Assembly (NCBI RefSeq): GCF_014648195.1
Contig: NZ_BMQQ01000005.1
Coordinates: forward strand, 122,012 to 186,011
DNA length: 64,000 bases
DNA from: Streptomyces purpureus
Lineage (GTDB): Bacteria; Actinomycetota; Actinomycetes; Streptomycetales; Streptomycetaceae
Direction: 5' to 3'
A program made the translations under genes and the position numbers. This document shows, piece by piece, positions 24,670-34,077 of this stretch (its first letter is position 1; each line of letters opens with the position of its first letter). The notes under the pieces were generated by a model. The model had not been told where the DNA came from. It did no database searches and saw only the letters and a list, made by a program, of their open reading frames with translations.

Positions 24670-25923
24670 TCAGCCGAGATCCGTGAGCCACGCCTCGATC
24701 GCGGACAGTCCCCGCGCGCCAGCCTGCGGCATGAAGTGAGTGTACGTCCGGAGCGTGAACGCCGGGTCGGAGTGCCCCAGCCACTTCGCGAGCGAGACGA
24801 TCGACTCGCCGGCTTCGAGCATCACCGAGGCGTACGTGTGGCGCAGGACGTGGAAACCGTGCTCGCGGCTCGGCTCCCATACACGCGACGGCTTCTCGCC
24901 CGGCTGCCGCTCGGGCAGCGGCGAGATGACTCCCACGTCGGCGAGCGCCGGCTTCCACGCCTTGGTGTTCCAGGTGGTGCGGTTGATCGCGCCGCGCCGC
25001 CCGGTGTACACGAGCAACGGGACGGTCACCTTGCGCCGGTCCTCGCGTGCAAGGTCGGGCTCCTCGGGGTCCAACCACGGCAGGGTGACGTCGATCGGTT
25101 CGAAGCGTTCCTGGTGGGTGAGGAGCCGTTTCGCGAGCACGTTCGGCAGAGGCACGTCACGTTCCTTGCCGCCCTTGGGCGGGCCGAAGTACAGCCGCGA
25201 TTTGTACATGAGGATCTGGCGCTCGACGTGCACGAAGTCGCCGTGGACGTCGTTGGGACTGAAGCCGAACACCTCACCCTGTCGGAGTCCGCATCCGACG
25301 CCGAGATCGAGCGCGATCTGGTAGCGGTCGGCCAGCGCCTCCCGTACGGCGTCGACACGGTCCTGCTCCCATGCTCGAGCCTTGCGCTCCGGCTTCTTCG
25401 GCGGCTTGATCGAGCTGTTGCCCTTGCACGGGTTGCGGTAGAGCCGCTTGTCCTCGACCGCGGCCTGCATGATCGCCTTGAGGTACACCCACGCGACATA
25501 GGCCGTACTCGACGCCACCGCCCTCTGAACGTCGGCCGACCACTTGCGCAGCTCCGCGACGCCAATGTCCCTGAGCGCCAGGTCTCCGAGCTGCGGCAGC
25601 ACCTGCCCCCAGATCCGGTGCCTCATGCTTTCCAGCGTCTGGGCGGAATGCACCTGGGACGGCCACCAGTGCTTCTCGACGTACTCACGAAGGCTGATCG
25701 CACCGTCTCGCGCGTCGACGAAATCCCCACGCCGCGCGTCGGTCTGCGCCTCGGCCAGCCACGCCTTGGCGTCCGCGACCGTGTCGAAAGAGCGGTCGCG
25801 GACCCCTGGTATCCCCTTGACCCGATAGCGCGTGCACTTACCCCACAGAGCGGTGCGTTCGCGCTTGCCCGTCTCCTTGTTCGGTCGCTTCTTGAGCCAC
25901 CGGTCTTCGATGTAACCCGCCAT
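24670..25923 (-). CDS. int: Tyrosine site-specific integrase
   Basis: A 417-aa phage/ICE-type tyrosine recombinase. An arm-binding N-terminus and a SAM-like core-binding domain (about 70-190) precede the catalytic domain. Catalytic residues are visible: Arg in GCGLRQGEV, His358-x-x-Arg361 in HVLRHTYAS, His384 in WLGHSDP and nucleophile Tyr394 in LRTYTHF. It should recombine attP with the rnpB 3' end. It ends 86 bases from attL, the usual adjacency, and is 108 bases downstream of the excisionase gene on the same strand. Confidence 0.95.
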   Translation of the reverse strand: MAGYIEDRWLKKRPNKETGKRERTALWGKCTRYRVKGIPGVRDRSFDTVADAKAWLAEAQTDARRGDFVDARDGAISLREYVEKHWWPSQVHSAQTLESMRHRIWGQVLPQLGDLALRDIGVAELRKWSADVQRAVASSTAYVAWVYLKAIMQAAVEDKRLYRNPCKGNSSIKPPKKPERKARAWEQDRVDAVREALADRYQIALDLGVGCGLRQGEVFGFSPNDVHGDFVHVERQILMYKSRLYFGPPKGGKERDVPLPNVLAKRLLTHQERFEPIDVTLPWLDPEEPDLAREDRRKVTVPLLVYTGRRGAINRTTWNTKAWKPALADVGVISPLPERQPGEKPSRVWEPSREHGFHVLRHTYASVMLEAGESIVSLAKWLGHSDPAFTLRTYTHFMPQAGARGLSAIEAWLTDLG

Positions 25924-26031
25924 ACTCGTCTTACCCTCGGCTTCGCCTGGCTTCTCTCGGCGCGATCTGCGTCGCGATCAGACACACAGACGATCGCCGT
26001 GCGCATGAAATTCCGAGTGCTGCTGAACTCC

Positions 26032-26328
26032 TCATACCTGTTTTCCCAGGTCAGCAGCCCGGCGACGCTCACGCTGCCGCGGGGCCTTGTTCAGCGGGTT
26101 GAGGGCGGGGTTCGACCGCGAGTCCGCCTTCTGCTGCTCGCTGAGCCACGCATCGAGCAGATCCCGCCGGTACATGACCCTTCCGCCGGGACCCATCCGA
26201 AAGCTGGGCGGCCCTTGCCTGCGGTGGCGCCAGACGTAGAGCGTGTTCACCGAGATGCCCATGTACTTCGCAGCGTTCTGAACATTCAGGAACGCAGCCT
26301 CAACAGCAGGCTGGGACTGGTTACGCAT
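26032..26328 (-). CDS. xis: AlpA/MerR-like excisionase (helix-turn-helix)
   Basis: A 98-aa DNA-binding protein with a winged helix-turn-helix typical of AlpA/Xis proteins: LNVQNAAKYMGISVNTLYVW, then GPGGRVMYRRDLLDAWL as the wing and final helix. Such proteins bend attachment-site DNA and tip the integrase toward excision. The basic tail (RQRERRRAADLGKQ) may add DNA contact. The ATG at 26328 is used, with GGAGA nine bases upstream. Its place directly upstream of the integrase supports the role. Confidence 0.85.
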   Translation of the reverse strand: MRNQSQPAVEAAFLNVQNAAKYMGISVNTLYVWRHRRQGPPSFRMGPGGRVMYRRDLLDAWLSEQQKADSRSNPALNPLNKAPRQRERRRAADLGKQV

Positions 26329-26680
26329 CGCGTGTCTCCGAGGTGTGCGCTGCCGGAGCAGCAGTCGTTCCGTCCTACCGCCCACCGCGCAGCGAAACCG
26401 CACGGATCACTGCTGGCGAGCAGGTTCAGAATCCGGAGAATCAGTGGTTTGGCCCGGCTGTCACCTCGTGATAAAGAGCGGCCGACCGTCGCCTGCTGAC
26501 GTCCGAGGCCGCAGAGTGCCGACACACACCAGACTCTGCGTGCCGAGGACCATCGCATCCCGTTCAGGACCGACGGGGCAAGGTCACGCGCGTTCGTCGT
26601 CGGCGGCGAAGCGAGTGCTGTGACCTAAAAGGTTCACCGGGTTCGCGCCGATACCCGATTGCGCAGCGAAGCGCGGGACG
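26329..26680. promoter_or_regulatory. Divergent control region between xis-int and the PD-(D/E)XK gene
   Basis: This 352-bp gap separates two divergently transcribed units and should contain both promoters. Two inverted repeats are visible: GCAGAGT (26511-26517) with ACTCTGC (26533-26539), and GTGACCT (26620-26626) with an imperfect AGGTTCAC ending at 26637. Either may be a repressor site. No open frame with a ribosome binding site is seen. Confidence 0.4.
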
Positions 26681-28819
26681 ATGGGGGCCATGAGTCTTGT
26701 AGGACAGTCAGCCCTCTTCAAACTGACGGTGCGGCCTGCCCGGGCTGCCTATCTCATCGCCGAGGGAAGCCGGGACGGCCTTCGGCGAGCGGTTCAGGAA
26801 GCGACTTCTCGGTGGGGCGGTCAGACCGAGCCCATCGTTCCCGTCCCGGAGGACGGCACGATCGCCCCGGACCACAGGCGCGTCATCGAGGTCGCCCACG
26901 TGGATGGTTTGGTGAACGTCGATGCGCCGGCCGATCACGCGCAGTCATTGGCCGAGTCGTTCGATATGCAGCTTACGCCGATCGATCACATCGACCGGTG
27001 GGGCGCGACCAGGTGCACGAGCCATCCCGCCGATCTGGCGCTGCCAGCGACCATCGACGGGAGCAACGGCTACGTCATCGCCGCCGAGGGCGCCCCACTG
27101 TGGCAGGTGGCTGCTGCGGGCGACCTGAGGAGCGAAGCGGAGAAGGGGTTCCACGACGCCGGGACGGCAGTGCGCCGGGTCCGGTTTGACCACGAGATCG
27201 GCGAGTCGCAACTCTGGGATCACACCCTGCTCGGGGCAACCACGGTGTCGATGAGTGAGGAATGGGCGTCGCCGGCCCCTTCGGATTCGCCGACGGTGCT
27301 CTTCCTCGTGTCGGATGCGGACGACTTCGACACTTGCCTGGCGTTCTGGAACCTGCGAGCTCTGCGCTCGGTGAGTCGCGGGGCAATTCCCATGCACCTG
27401 CTACCCGTAGACATCAGCCACTGGACGGCATGGCCGCGCGTTCTGGCTGGCGCATTGCAGCGACCCGACCAGTTCTCCCCCGATGTGCTGATTGCCTCCT
27501 CCTCTGTGGGGGAGCAGGCGATGCACACCTTCGCCCAGAACATGGGCTTGCAGCTATCCGAGGAGCAGCAGGTCAGCCGCTCGATGACGTTCGGCAAGGA
27601 GGTGCCGAAGCGCTCAGCTCCGTTCACCTACCTGGTTGGCTTGCCGATGCGTTACGTCGATTTCGAGCGCCGGTACGGCCTGGCGGCCTTGGTCGATGTG
27701 CCGGTGGTCGGTGAAAAGACCGCATTGCGTTTCACCAGCCCGGTGCCGACGAAGCTGGACTACGGCGGGATGTCGCTTGTCAGCATCTCTGGCGGGCCGA
27801 TTGACGCGCTCCCCAAGCGTGAGCCGGTGGCCAAACTCGTCACAGACAACGCCGAGTGGCACGACGACGCAATCCAGCTCGCCGCCCTCCTTCAGCGAGA
27901 CTGGCGACTTGAGCTTCGGATTCCGACGCCGGCCGCGGCCTACGAGGCGGTCATGCGGGAGCGGACCGCGTCTCACCTGCTGTCCGACAAGGGGGCAATC
28001 GGAGCGGGGCTGCTGGATGAGGCCGCGACGGACGTCCTGGCCGAGCCAAACGTCTTCGAGACGATCCGGCAGCTGACGACTCCGCGCGGCGAGGACATCG
28101 CGAAGAAGCTGCAGAAGCTGTTCGGCAAGGACCGGCCGCTGACTGAAGACCAGAAGGCGTTCGCTGAGGAGTTCGGTGGCCGCAGCGAACGGGTCTTCAA
28201 GAGCGCCAACCGCCTGGGCTGCGGATCCTTCGAGACCGCGCAAACGGCTCTGGAGCACCTTGCCGGAATCGGTTGGGCCGAGCGTGGCTTCCAAACCGCG
28301 TGCAGCGAATGCAAGATCAAAAGCTTCGCGCCGTTCTCGCAAGAGACCGTTCGTGGGATCGCACGTTGCCCCGTATGCGGTTCGTCGACCGACTACACGC
28401 GCGAGCCGGGCCGCGGCTTGGTCCTTCACTACCGGCTCGACGCGCGTGTGGACTTCGCCAATGACAACGGCGTGATCGCCCACCTCATGGTGATCGGCGC
28501 CCTGGACCGGCGCTACACGCACACCCTCCTCAAGCCGGGGGTTGATCTCTTCTTCGCTGACGGCGTGCAAGGCGAAGCCGACGTCATCGGCATCTGCGAC
28601 GGCAAGCTGGTCAGCGGCGAAGTCAAGATGTCCGGCAGGTCGTTCACCGACACGCAGCTCAACAAGGACATGGACATCGCCGAGCGGCTCCGCTCGGATA
28701 TCTACCTGATGGCCGCCACCAGCCCTATCGAGGAGGAGGCCAAGCATCGCGCCAAGGCCCGCTGCGACGAACTCGGCGTCGAACTGCTGATCCTCGAACG
28801 AGACGACCTGCTGCGTTGA
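26681..28819 (+). CDS. Large uncharacterised protein with zinc ribbon and PD-(D/E)XK-like nuclease domain
   Basis: A 712-aa soluble protein. Residues 1-440 form no domain I can name, though LFLVSDADDFDTCLAFWNLRAL (about 204-225) resembles a Rossmann-like strand-helix unit. A four-cysteine zinc ribbon follows (Cys541, Cys544, Cys563, Cys566). The C-terminal domain has D634 and E647-V-K649 (GEADVIGI ... SGEVKMS), the spacing of a PD-(D/E)XK nuclease core. Its place at the integrase end, next to restriction genes, suggests antiviral defence; that is inference. ATGs at 26681 and 26690 are both possible starts. Confidence 0.72.
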   Translation: MGAMSLVGQSALFKLTVRPARAAYLIAEGSRDGLRRAVQEATSRWGGQTEPIVPVPEDGTIAPDHRRVIEVAHVDGLVNVDAPADHAQSLAESFDMQLTPIDHIDRWGATRCTSHPADLALPATIDGSNGYVIAAEGAPLWQVAAAGDLRSEAEKGFHDAGTAVRRVRFDHEIGESQLWDHTLLGATTVSMSEEWASPAPSDSPTVLFLVSDADDFDTCLAFWNLRALRSVSRGAIPMHLLPVDISHWTAWPRVLAGALQRPDQFSPDVLIASSSVGEQAMHTFAQNMGLQLSEEQQVSRSMTFGKEVPKRSAPFTYLVGLPMRYVDFERRYGLAALVDVPVVGEKTALRFTSPVPTKLDYGGMSLVSISGGPIDALPKREPVAKLVTDNAEWHDDAIQLAALLQRDWRLELRIPTPAAAYEAVMRERTASHLLSDKGAIGAGLLDEAATDVLAEPNVFETIRQLTTPRGEDIAKKLQKLFGKDRPLTEDQKAFAEEFGGRSERVFKSANRLGCGSFETAQTALEHLAGIGWAERGFQTACSECKIKSFAPFSQETVRGIARCPVCGSSTDYTREPGRGLVLHYRLDARVDFANDNGVIAHLMVIGALDRRYTHTLLKPGVDLFFADGVQGEADVIGICDGKLVSGEVKMSGRSFTDTQLNKDMDIAERLRSDIYLMAATSPIEEEAKHRAKARCDELGVELLILERDDLLR

Positions 28820-29110
28820 CCCGGCGGCTTGGTCGTCTGGGCAGAAGGGGAACATCGACGAAGTCGCCGCCAACCCGGTGCACAATGCCGGTCAGGGCAC
28901 TCGCGCTGTAGGTGACGGGCCTGTCGGCGAGCTTGGCGACCAGGGCCAATCCCAGCGTCTACTCCTCCACCACCTCCGGGGGAAGGATCGGAGCTGATCA
29001 AGGGCCGCGAGCCCGTTGTGTAGCTCTCCGGCAGTAGCTCTGCAGTTGCCCGCTGACCGCAGAGGGCGGACACGTATGCCATCCCCGACGGAGCCGGCGG
29101 TGCCAGCCGA
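28820..29110. other. Interval between convergent genes
   Basis: The 291 bases between the PD-(D/E)XK gene and the end of the kinase gene contain no credible gene. I see no strong terminator hairpin. Sequence composition is a little less GC-rich than the flanks. Confidence 0.4.
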
Positions 29111-30769
29111 TTAGCCCAGGTCTTGGCGAAGGCGGCGGAGGTAGGCGTCGATCTGCACCAATCCGGGCCAGTCGCTTCCCCGGAGGCGGGAGGTCTCCGA
29201 TCGGAGCCGGTCACCTACGTGAAGTGCGTGCGGGAGGCTTTCCGCCGCGGCGTGCAGACTCATCAATCGTGCGAGGGCGTCCAAGTAGCGGTTGACGGCG
29301 TCCTCGTCATCGGGCGCGGGCGTGGCCTCGCTGACGTGGTCGAAGGCTTGGATGGCGGCGGTGGCCTCGCCCAGTTCCATCCGGCACTGCGCGGCGTAGT
29401 ACCAGCACAGCTGAGCTTGCTCGTCGTGGTCGCCGTAGCGGTCGGAGTAGTGGTGGGCGAGCGGCTCGAAGAGAGCGAGGGCCTCGCTGTGGCTTCCGGC
29501 CAGGAACTTCACCTGGGCGAGGCTGAACTGCATGCCTTCTTTGAGCTCCGGGTCAGCGGCTCTTGCGATGGCCTCGGCGAGCGCGTCGGCGGCCTGGGTG
29601 AACTGGCCATCCTGAGCGAGCCGCGCTGCCCGATCAGAGACCGCGTCCGCCTCTTGCTCTGTCAGTGCAGCGGGGCCTGATGCCGGCCCCTGAGGTGCGG
29701 CTGCTGCCAGTGAGGGCGCGAGCGGCGACGGGACGACAACTGTGGGTGTGTACGAAGCGGCAACACTGGGGCTGGGTGCCCGGCCTCCGAAGGGGCGCAG
29801 GAACGGCAGACGGGGGTCGAGGGTGCTCTCGTCGGTCGTGGCGGCGGCGCCGGTGGAGGCGTGGACGAAGGGCAGGAGGGTGTCGTAGACCGCCATCGCG
29901 TCCGTACGCTGCTCGGCTTCCTTGGTGAGCATCGCCAGCAGGAGCTTCTCGATGTCGGCCGGCACGTCCGGGCGCAGGGTGCGGATGGGCGGGGGTGGGG
30001 TGTGGACGTGGTGCCACATGTGGGAGCGGCTGTCGTCGGGGGTGAACGGCGGTTTTCCGGTGAGGAGTTCGTGGAGCACGCAGGCGAGGGCGTAGACGTC
30101 TGCGGCGGGGCCGACGGCGTTGGCCAGGCTCTGTTCGGGGGACATGTAGGGCGGGGTGCCTACGGTCATGCCGACCTGGGTGAGGCGGGGCAGGGTGCCG
30201 ACTCCGCGCAGGGCGGCGACGCCGAAGTCGAGGACCTTGACGACGCCTCCGGGGGTGAGCATCAGGTTGGACGGTTTGATGTCGCGGTGCACGACGTCGT
30301 GACGGTGGACGGTGTCGAGGACGGAGGCGATCTGGGCGCCGACGGCCGCGGCCCAGGAGACGGGGACCGTCTCGCTTTCGTAGTCGGTCTCGTCGATGAA
30401 CGTCTGCAGTTCGCGTCCCTGCAGGAGCTGCATGACGACGAACAGCCGTCCACTGGCCTCGTCGGTTCCAGTGTCGTAAACAGCCGGCACACCCAGGTGC
30501 TCGATGCCGGCGGTGATCTGGACCTCGCGCAGGAATCGGGCACGGCGGGTCTGCAGGGTCTCCTCGAACGCCGCACCCTGGAACCCGGGCGGGACCGGGC
30601 TCTCGGCCAGCATCATCTTGACCGCGACCCGGCGGTCCAGGCGCTCGTCGTACGCCTGCCAGACCTCGCCCATGCCGCCCGCGCCGATGGGCGTGTGCAG
30701 CCGGTACCGGCCCGCGATCACGCGAGCCGGTACGCCGGCGTCGAAGATCGGCGTACCGCCCTGCACCAT
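29111..30769 (-). CDS. Cytosolic Ser/Thr protein kinase with C-terminal TPR-like region
   Basis: A 552-aa Hanks-type kinase. The glycine loop is GAGGMGEV (29-36), followed by catalytic Lys51 in VAVKMM, HRDIKPSN (161-168), DFG (181-183) and activation-segment end GTPPYMSPEQ. All active-site residues are present. After a Pro/Ala/Ser linker (about 320-390) the last 160 residues are helical repeats with TPR-like periodicity. No membrane segment is seen, unlike PknB-type kinases. It is the last gene of a minus-strand operon behind hsdR (75-bp gap), so it may sense or control the restriction system. Confidence 0.88.
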   Translation of the reverse strand: MVQGGTPIFDAGVPARVIAGRYRLHTPIGAGGMGEVWQAYDERLDRRVAVKMMLAESPVPPGFQGAAFEETLQTRRARFLREVQITAGIEHLGVPAVYDTGTDEASGRLFVVMQLLQGRELQTFIDETDYESETVPVSWAAAVGAQIASVLDTVHRHDVVHRDIKPSNLMLTPGGVVKVLDFGVAALRGVGTLPRLTQVGMTVGTPPYMSPEQSLANAVGPAADVYALACVLHELLTGKPPFTPDDSRSHMWHHVHTPPPPIRTLRPDVPADIEKLLLAMLTKEAEQRTDAMAVYDTLLPFVHASTGAAATTDESTLDPRLPFLRPFGGRAPSPSVAASYTPTVVVPSPLAPSLAAAAPQGPASGPAALTEQEADAVSDRAARLAQDGQFTQAADALAEAIARAADPELKEGMQFSLAQVKFLAGSHSEALALFEPLAHHYSDRYGDHDEQAQLCWYYAAQCRMELGEATAAIQAFDHVSEATPAPDDEDAVNRYLDALARLMSLHAAAESLPHALHVGDRLRSETSRLRGSDWPGLVQIDAYLRRLRQDLG

Positions 30770-30844
30770 ACGAGGTCCCCCTCTGTGTGGTCGGAGCGTG
30801 ACCACCCCGTTCGGCCTCTTGTCTGACGTGCTGCAAAGCACAGG

Positions 30845-33800
30845 CTATGCGGTCGGCGGTTCCGCCCGACGGCTTCCGGACGACTTGAGCTCGGCGGCCC
30901 GCTGCTCGGTGGCCCGGCGCTCGGCCTCACGTCGGACCGGGCGTCGAATGAGCTGGTACGCCTGCTGGGTCGCGACCTGCTTGAACAGGCGGTTGACGTC
31001 GGCGTCGTCGAAGTAGCGGACCATCAGGGCGTCGTTGGACGCCGCCTGGTCGATGACGATCCGGTCGAGGTCCTTCTCCAGTTCCCCGCCGAAGACGTCC
31101 TGGTCCTGGTGCAGAGCGATGGCCCGGAGTTCCGGGTCCTCGCTGACGGCGACAACGAGCTGACCGAGCAAAATCTGGTCGGTGGTGGACAGCCCGGTCC
31201 CGTACTCCTCGTTCACCGACTGGATCACCTCGGCCAGCGACATCTCCTCCGCCTCCGCCACCGCTCCGGCCGCCTCGGGTACCAGGCCAGGCAGTACCTG
31301 GGCGCCCGCCGCCTCCAAGCGCAGCTCCGGGGTGCCCGTCTGAGCGATGCGCATGTGACTTGGGGCGGCCGTCCCTATGTCGGCGCCGGCGCTGCGGGCG
31401 GGCGCGGGAAGGCGGCGCAGCAGGAAGCGTCCGTACTGGTAGAGCCGTTCCAGTTCGAGGTTCTCGAATCCGATGACGTGGGAGAGCCAGCCGTACGCCT
31501 TGGTGTAGGAGTCCAGGGCGCGGCGGAATTCGGCGGCGGTGTCCGGTTCGGTGGCGTTGAGGGCGTTGAAGCGGTCCACGGCGGGCTGCAGGTAGCCGTA
31601 GAGGCGGGCGTGGGCCTTCATGATGGCGGTGTCGGTGGCCGAGCCGCCCTGGAAGGCTGCGAAGTACGCGGTAGCGAAGGCGTCCATCTCGGCTTCCACC
31701 AGGAGCTGATAGGCCATCACCTCGCGTTCGCGGTCGAACAGCAGGTTGGGGTCGGTGGGCTCGCTGACTGACGCCTCGTAGTACTGCTGGAATGCCTGCT
31801 CGATGTCCTCGGGCCGGTTGGCGAAGTCGAGGATGAACAGGTCCTCGGTGGTCTTGAGCCGGTGGGTGCGGTTGAGCCGGGAAAGGGTCTGCACCGCGGC
31901 CAGTTTCACCAGGATCTTGTCCACGTACATGGTGGTCAGCAGCGGCTGGTCGAAGCCGGTCTGGTACTTCTCGGCGACGACGAGGATGCGGTGCTCGGGC
32001 TTGGGGACGGACGGCGGGTTCGGGTCGTCCGCGCGGGTGTAGCCGAAACGTGCCGGCAGTTCGCGTTCGGGGAAGCCATTGAGCTTGGCCTCGGTGTACT
32101 CGATCCCATCGAGGGTCAGGGCCCCGGAGAACGCGACCAGGGTGCCGCAGTCGGTGAAGCCCCGCTGGTCGATGTAGGCCCGCATGGCCTGGTAGAGCCG
32201 TACGGCGTGGTCACGGCCGGAGGTGACCACCATCGCCTTGGCCCGGCCGCCAAGACGCGGGCTGGAGTGCGACCGGAAGTGGTCGACGATGATCTTCGCC
32301 CGGGAGGCCATCGACGCCTCCGACATCAGCGCGGCCCTTACCAGCCGCGAGCGGGCCTTGCGTGGGTCCACCTGCTGCTCCGCCTCCTCGGCGGCGGCCT
32401 CCTGGAGCTTGAAGTACGTGGCGTAGGTGATGTAGTTGCCGAGCACGTCGAGGATGAAGCCCTCCTCGATGGCCTGCCGCATCGAGTAGACGTGGAACGG
32501 TCCCTTCTCCTGCTCCCCCGAGCCAGGATTGGCGTAAGGGGTGCCGAAGAGGTCGATCGTCTTCGCCTTGGGGGTGGCCGTGAACGCGAAGAAGGACAGG
32601 TTCGGCTGCTTGCCGCGCGCCAGGGCCGCGGCCGTCAGCGGGTCACCGTCCTCGTCCACCGCGTCCGAGCCGAGACGTCCCAGCGCCTTCTTCAAGGCCG
32701 CCGCGCTTTCCCCACCCTGCGAGGAGTGCGCCTCATCGATGATCACCGCGTAACGCTGACTTCCCAGCCCCGCGACCTTGTCCAGGACGAAGGGGAACTT
32801 CTGCACCGTGGTGATCACGATCCGGGCCGTAGGCCCGGTCAGCGCGTCCGCGAGCTGCTGGGAGTTCTCATCGATCCGCACGACCACGCCGGCCTTGTGG
32901 TCGAACTGGTAGATGGTGTCCTGGAGCTGCTTGTCCAGTACCCGCCGGTCGGTGATGACGATCACCTTGTCGAAGACCAGCTTGTTTGCCCCCAAGCCGG
33001 AGGCGAGCGCGGCGGGTGCGATCTGCCCAGGATCGTGGGAGGTGTGCAGGCTGGACAGGTGGTGCGCGAGCCAGGCGATGGTGTTGGACTTGCCCGAGCC
33101 GGCGGAGTGCTGGATCAGGTAGTTCTCCCCCGCCCCGTGGCGGGCCGCGTGTGCGATGAGCTTGCGCACCGCGTCCCACTGGTGGAACCGCGGGAAGATC
33201 AACGGCTGCGTGTGCGCGCTACCCGGCTTGTGAGACGGCGCACGGCCGGCCTTCGCGGCGGCGTCCTCGACGTGCAGGAACCGCTGCAGCAGCTCCAGCC
33301 AGTTGTCACGAGCCCACACTTCGTCGAAAAGGTAGGAGGTGGGGTACTTCCCATCGGTCGAGGCCGGGACGTTGCCAGCTCCGCCGATCTGGCCGGGGCC
33401 ACCGGAGCCGGTGTTAAAGGGGAGGAAGCGGGTGGCGTCGCCGGCCAGGCGGGTCGTCAGAAATGCCAGCGTCGGATCGACCGCGAAGTGGACCAGACTC
33501 CGCTTGGCAAAGAACAGTTCCTTCGGATCGCGGTCGCGGCGGTACTGCCGCTTGGCGTCCTCGACGGTCTGGCCGGTCAGTCCGTTCTTCAACTCCACCG
33601 AGGCGACCGGCAGTCCGTTGAGGAAGAACGCCATGTCGAGGCTGTCGGCCGGACGCGCCGCGGAGTAGCGGAACTGACGTACGAAGGTGAGCCGGTTGGC
33701 GTCGTACTCGGCCAAAGCGTCGGCGGCGAGAGTGTGCGCGGGACGGAAGTACGCAAGCTGGATCTTCACGTTGCGGTCATTCACGCCCCGACGCAGCACG

Positions 33801-34066
33801 TCCAGCAAGCCGCGCGAGTCGATCTCCCGCGCCACGCGCTTCGCGAACCGGCCGATGGCCTGCTCTTCGTCCTCGCCGTAGGCGGCCTGTAGCGCCAGCC
33901 ACGCGTCATTCTGCGACGCGCCAAGGAACGCAGACAACTCGGAGGTGTCGATGCCCAGCGTGGGGTTGTAGGTGTTCGACAGCCCGCGCTGCCAGCCGCT
34001 GCGCAGTAGCGCCGCTTCCACGGCGTTTTCGAATGCCTTCTCGGTGTATACGCGGGCGTCGTTCAT
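30845..34066 (-). CDS. hsdR: Type I restriction enzyme, R (endonuclease/translocase) subunit
   Basis: A 1073-aa HsdR. The N-terminal nuclease domain has SLDMAFFLNG, ELK (VASVELKNG) and the RecB-type Q-x-x-x-Y in DAKRQYRRDR. A superfamily 2 translocase follows: HSAGSGKSNTIAW (Walker A), VIIDEAHSSQGG (DEAH), FFAFTATPKAKT (motif III) and QTLSRLNRTHR (motif VI). The C-terminal helical region should dock onto the methylase. The ATG at 34066 follows GAGGGGGA. It lies 11 bases after hsdS and is cotranscribed with hsdM and hsdS. The enzyme translocates and cuts unmodified DNA. Confidence 0.95.
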   Translation of the reverse strand: MNDARVYTEKAFENAVEAALLRSGWQRGLSNTYNPTLGIDTSELSAFLGASQNDAWLALQAAYGEDEEQAIGRFAKRVAREIDSRGLLDVLRRGVNDRNVKIQLAYFRPAHTLAADALAEYDANRLTFVRQFRYSAARPADSLDMAFFLNGLPVASVELKNGLTGQTVEDAKRQYRRDRDPKELFFAKRSLVHFAVDPTLAFLTTRLAGDATRFLPFNTGSGGPGQIGGAGNVPASTDGKYPTSYLFDEVWARDNWLELLQRFLHVEDAAAKAGRAPSHKPGSAHTQPLIFPRFHQWDAVRKLIAHAARHGAGENYLIQHSAGSGKSNTIAWLAHHLSSLHTSHDPGQIAPAALASGLGANKLVFDKVIVITDRRVLDKQLQDTIYQFDHKAGVVVRIDENSQQLADALTGPTARIVITTVQKFPFVLDKVAGLGSQRYAVIIDEAHSSQGGESAAALKKALGRLGSDAVDEDGDPLTAAALARGKQPNLSFFAFTATPKAKTIDLFGTPYANPGSGEQEKGPFHVYSMRQAIEEGFILDVLGNYITYATYFKLQEAAAEEAEQQVDPRKARSRLVRAALMSEASMASRAKIIVDHFRSHSSPRLGGRAKAMVVTSGRDHAVRLYQAMRAYIDQRGFTDCGTLVAFSGALTLDGIEYTEAKLNGFPERELPARFGYTRADDPNPPSVPKPEHRILVVAEKYQTGFDQPLLTTMYVDKILVKLAAVQTLSRLNRTHRLKTTEDLFILDFANRPEDIEQAFQQYYEASVSEPTDPNLLFDREREVMAYQLLVEAEMDAFATAYFAAFQGGSATDTAIMKAHARLYGYLQPAVDRFNALNATEPDTAAEFRRALDSYTKAYGWLSHVIGFENLELERLYQYGRFLLRRLPAPARSAGADIGTAAPSHMRIAQTGTPELRLEAAGAQVLPGLVPEAAGAVAEAEEMSLAEVIQSVNEEYGTGLSTTDQILLGQLVVAVSEDPELRAIALHQDQDVFGGELEKDLDRIVIDQAASNDALMVRYFDDADVNRLFKQVATQQAYQLIRRPVRREAERRATEQRAAELKSSGSRRAEPPTA

Positions 34067-34077
34067 CTGAATCCCCC

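Noticed and set aside
31862-33892. Long plus-strand frame inside hsdR
   Set aside because: The hsdR frame contains all SF2 helicase and nuclease motifs; the opposite frame is compositionally a shadow.
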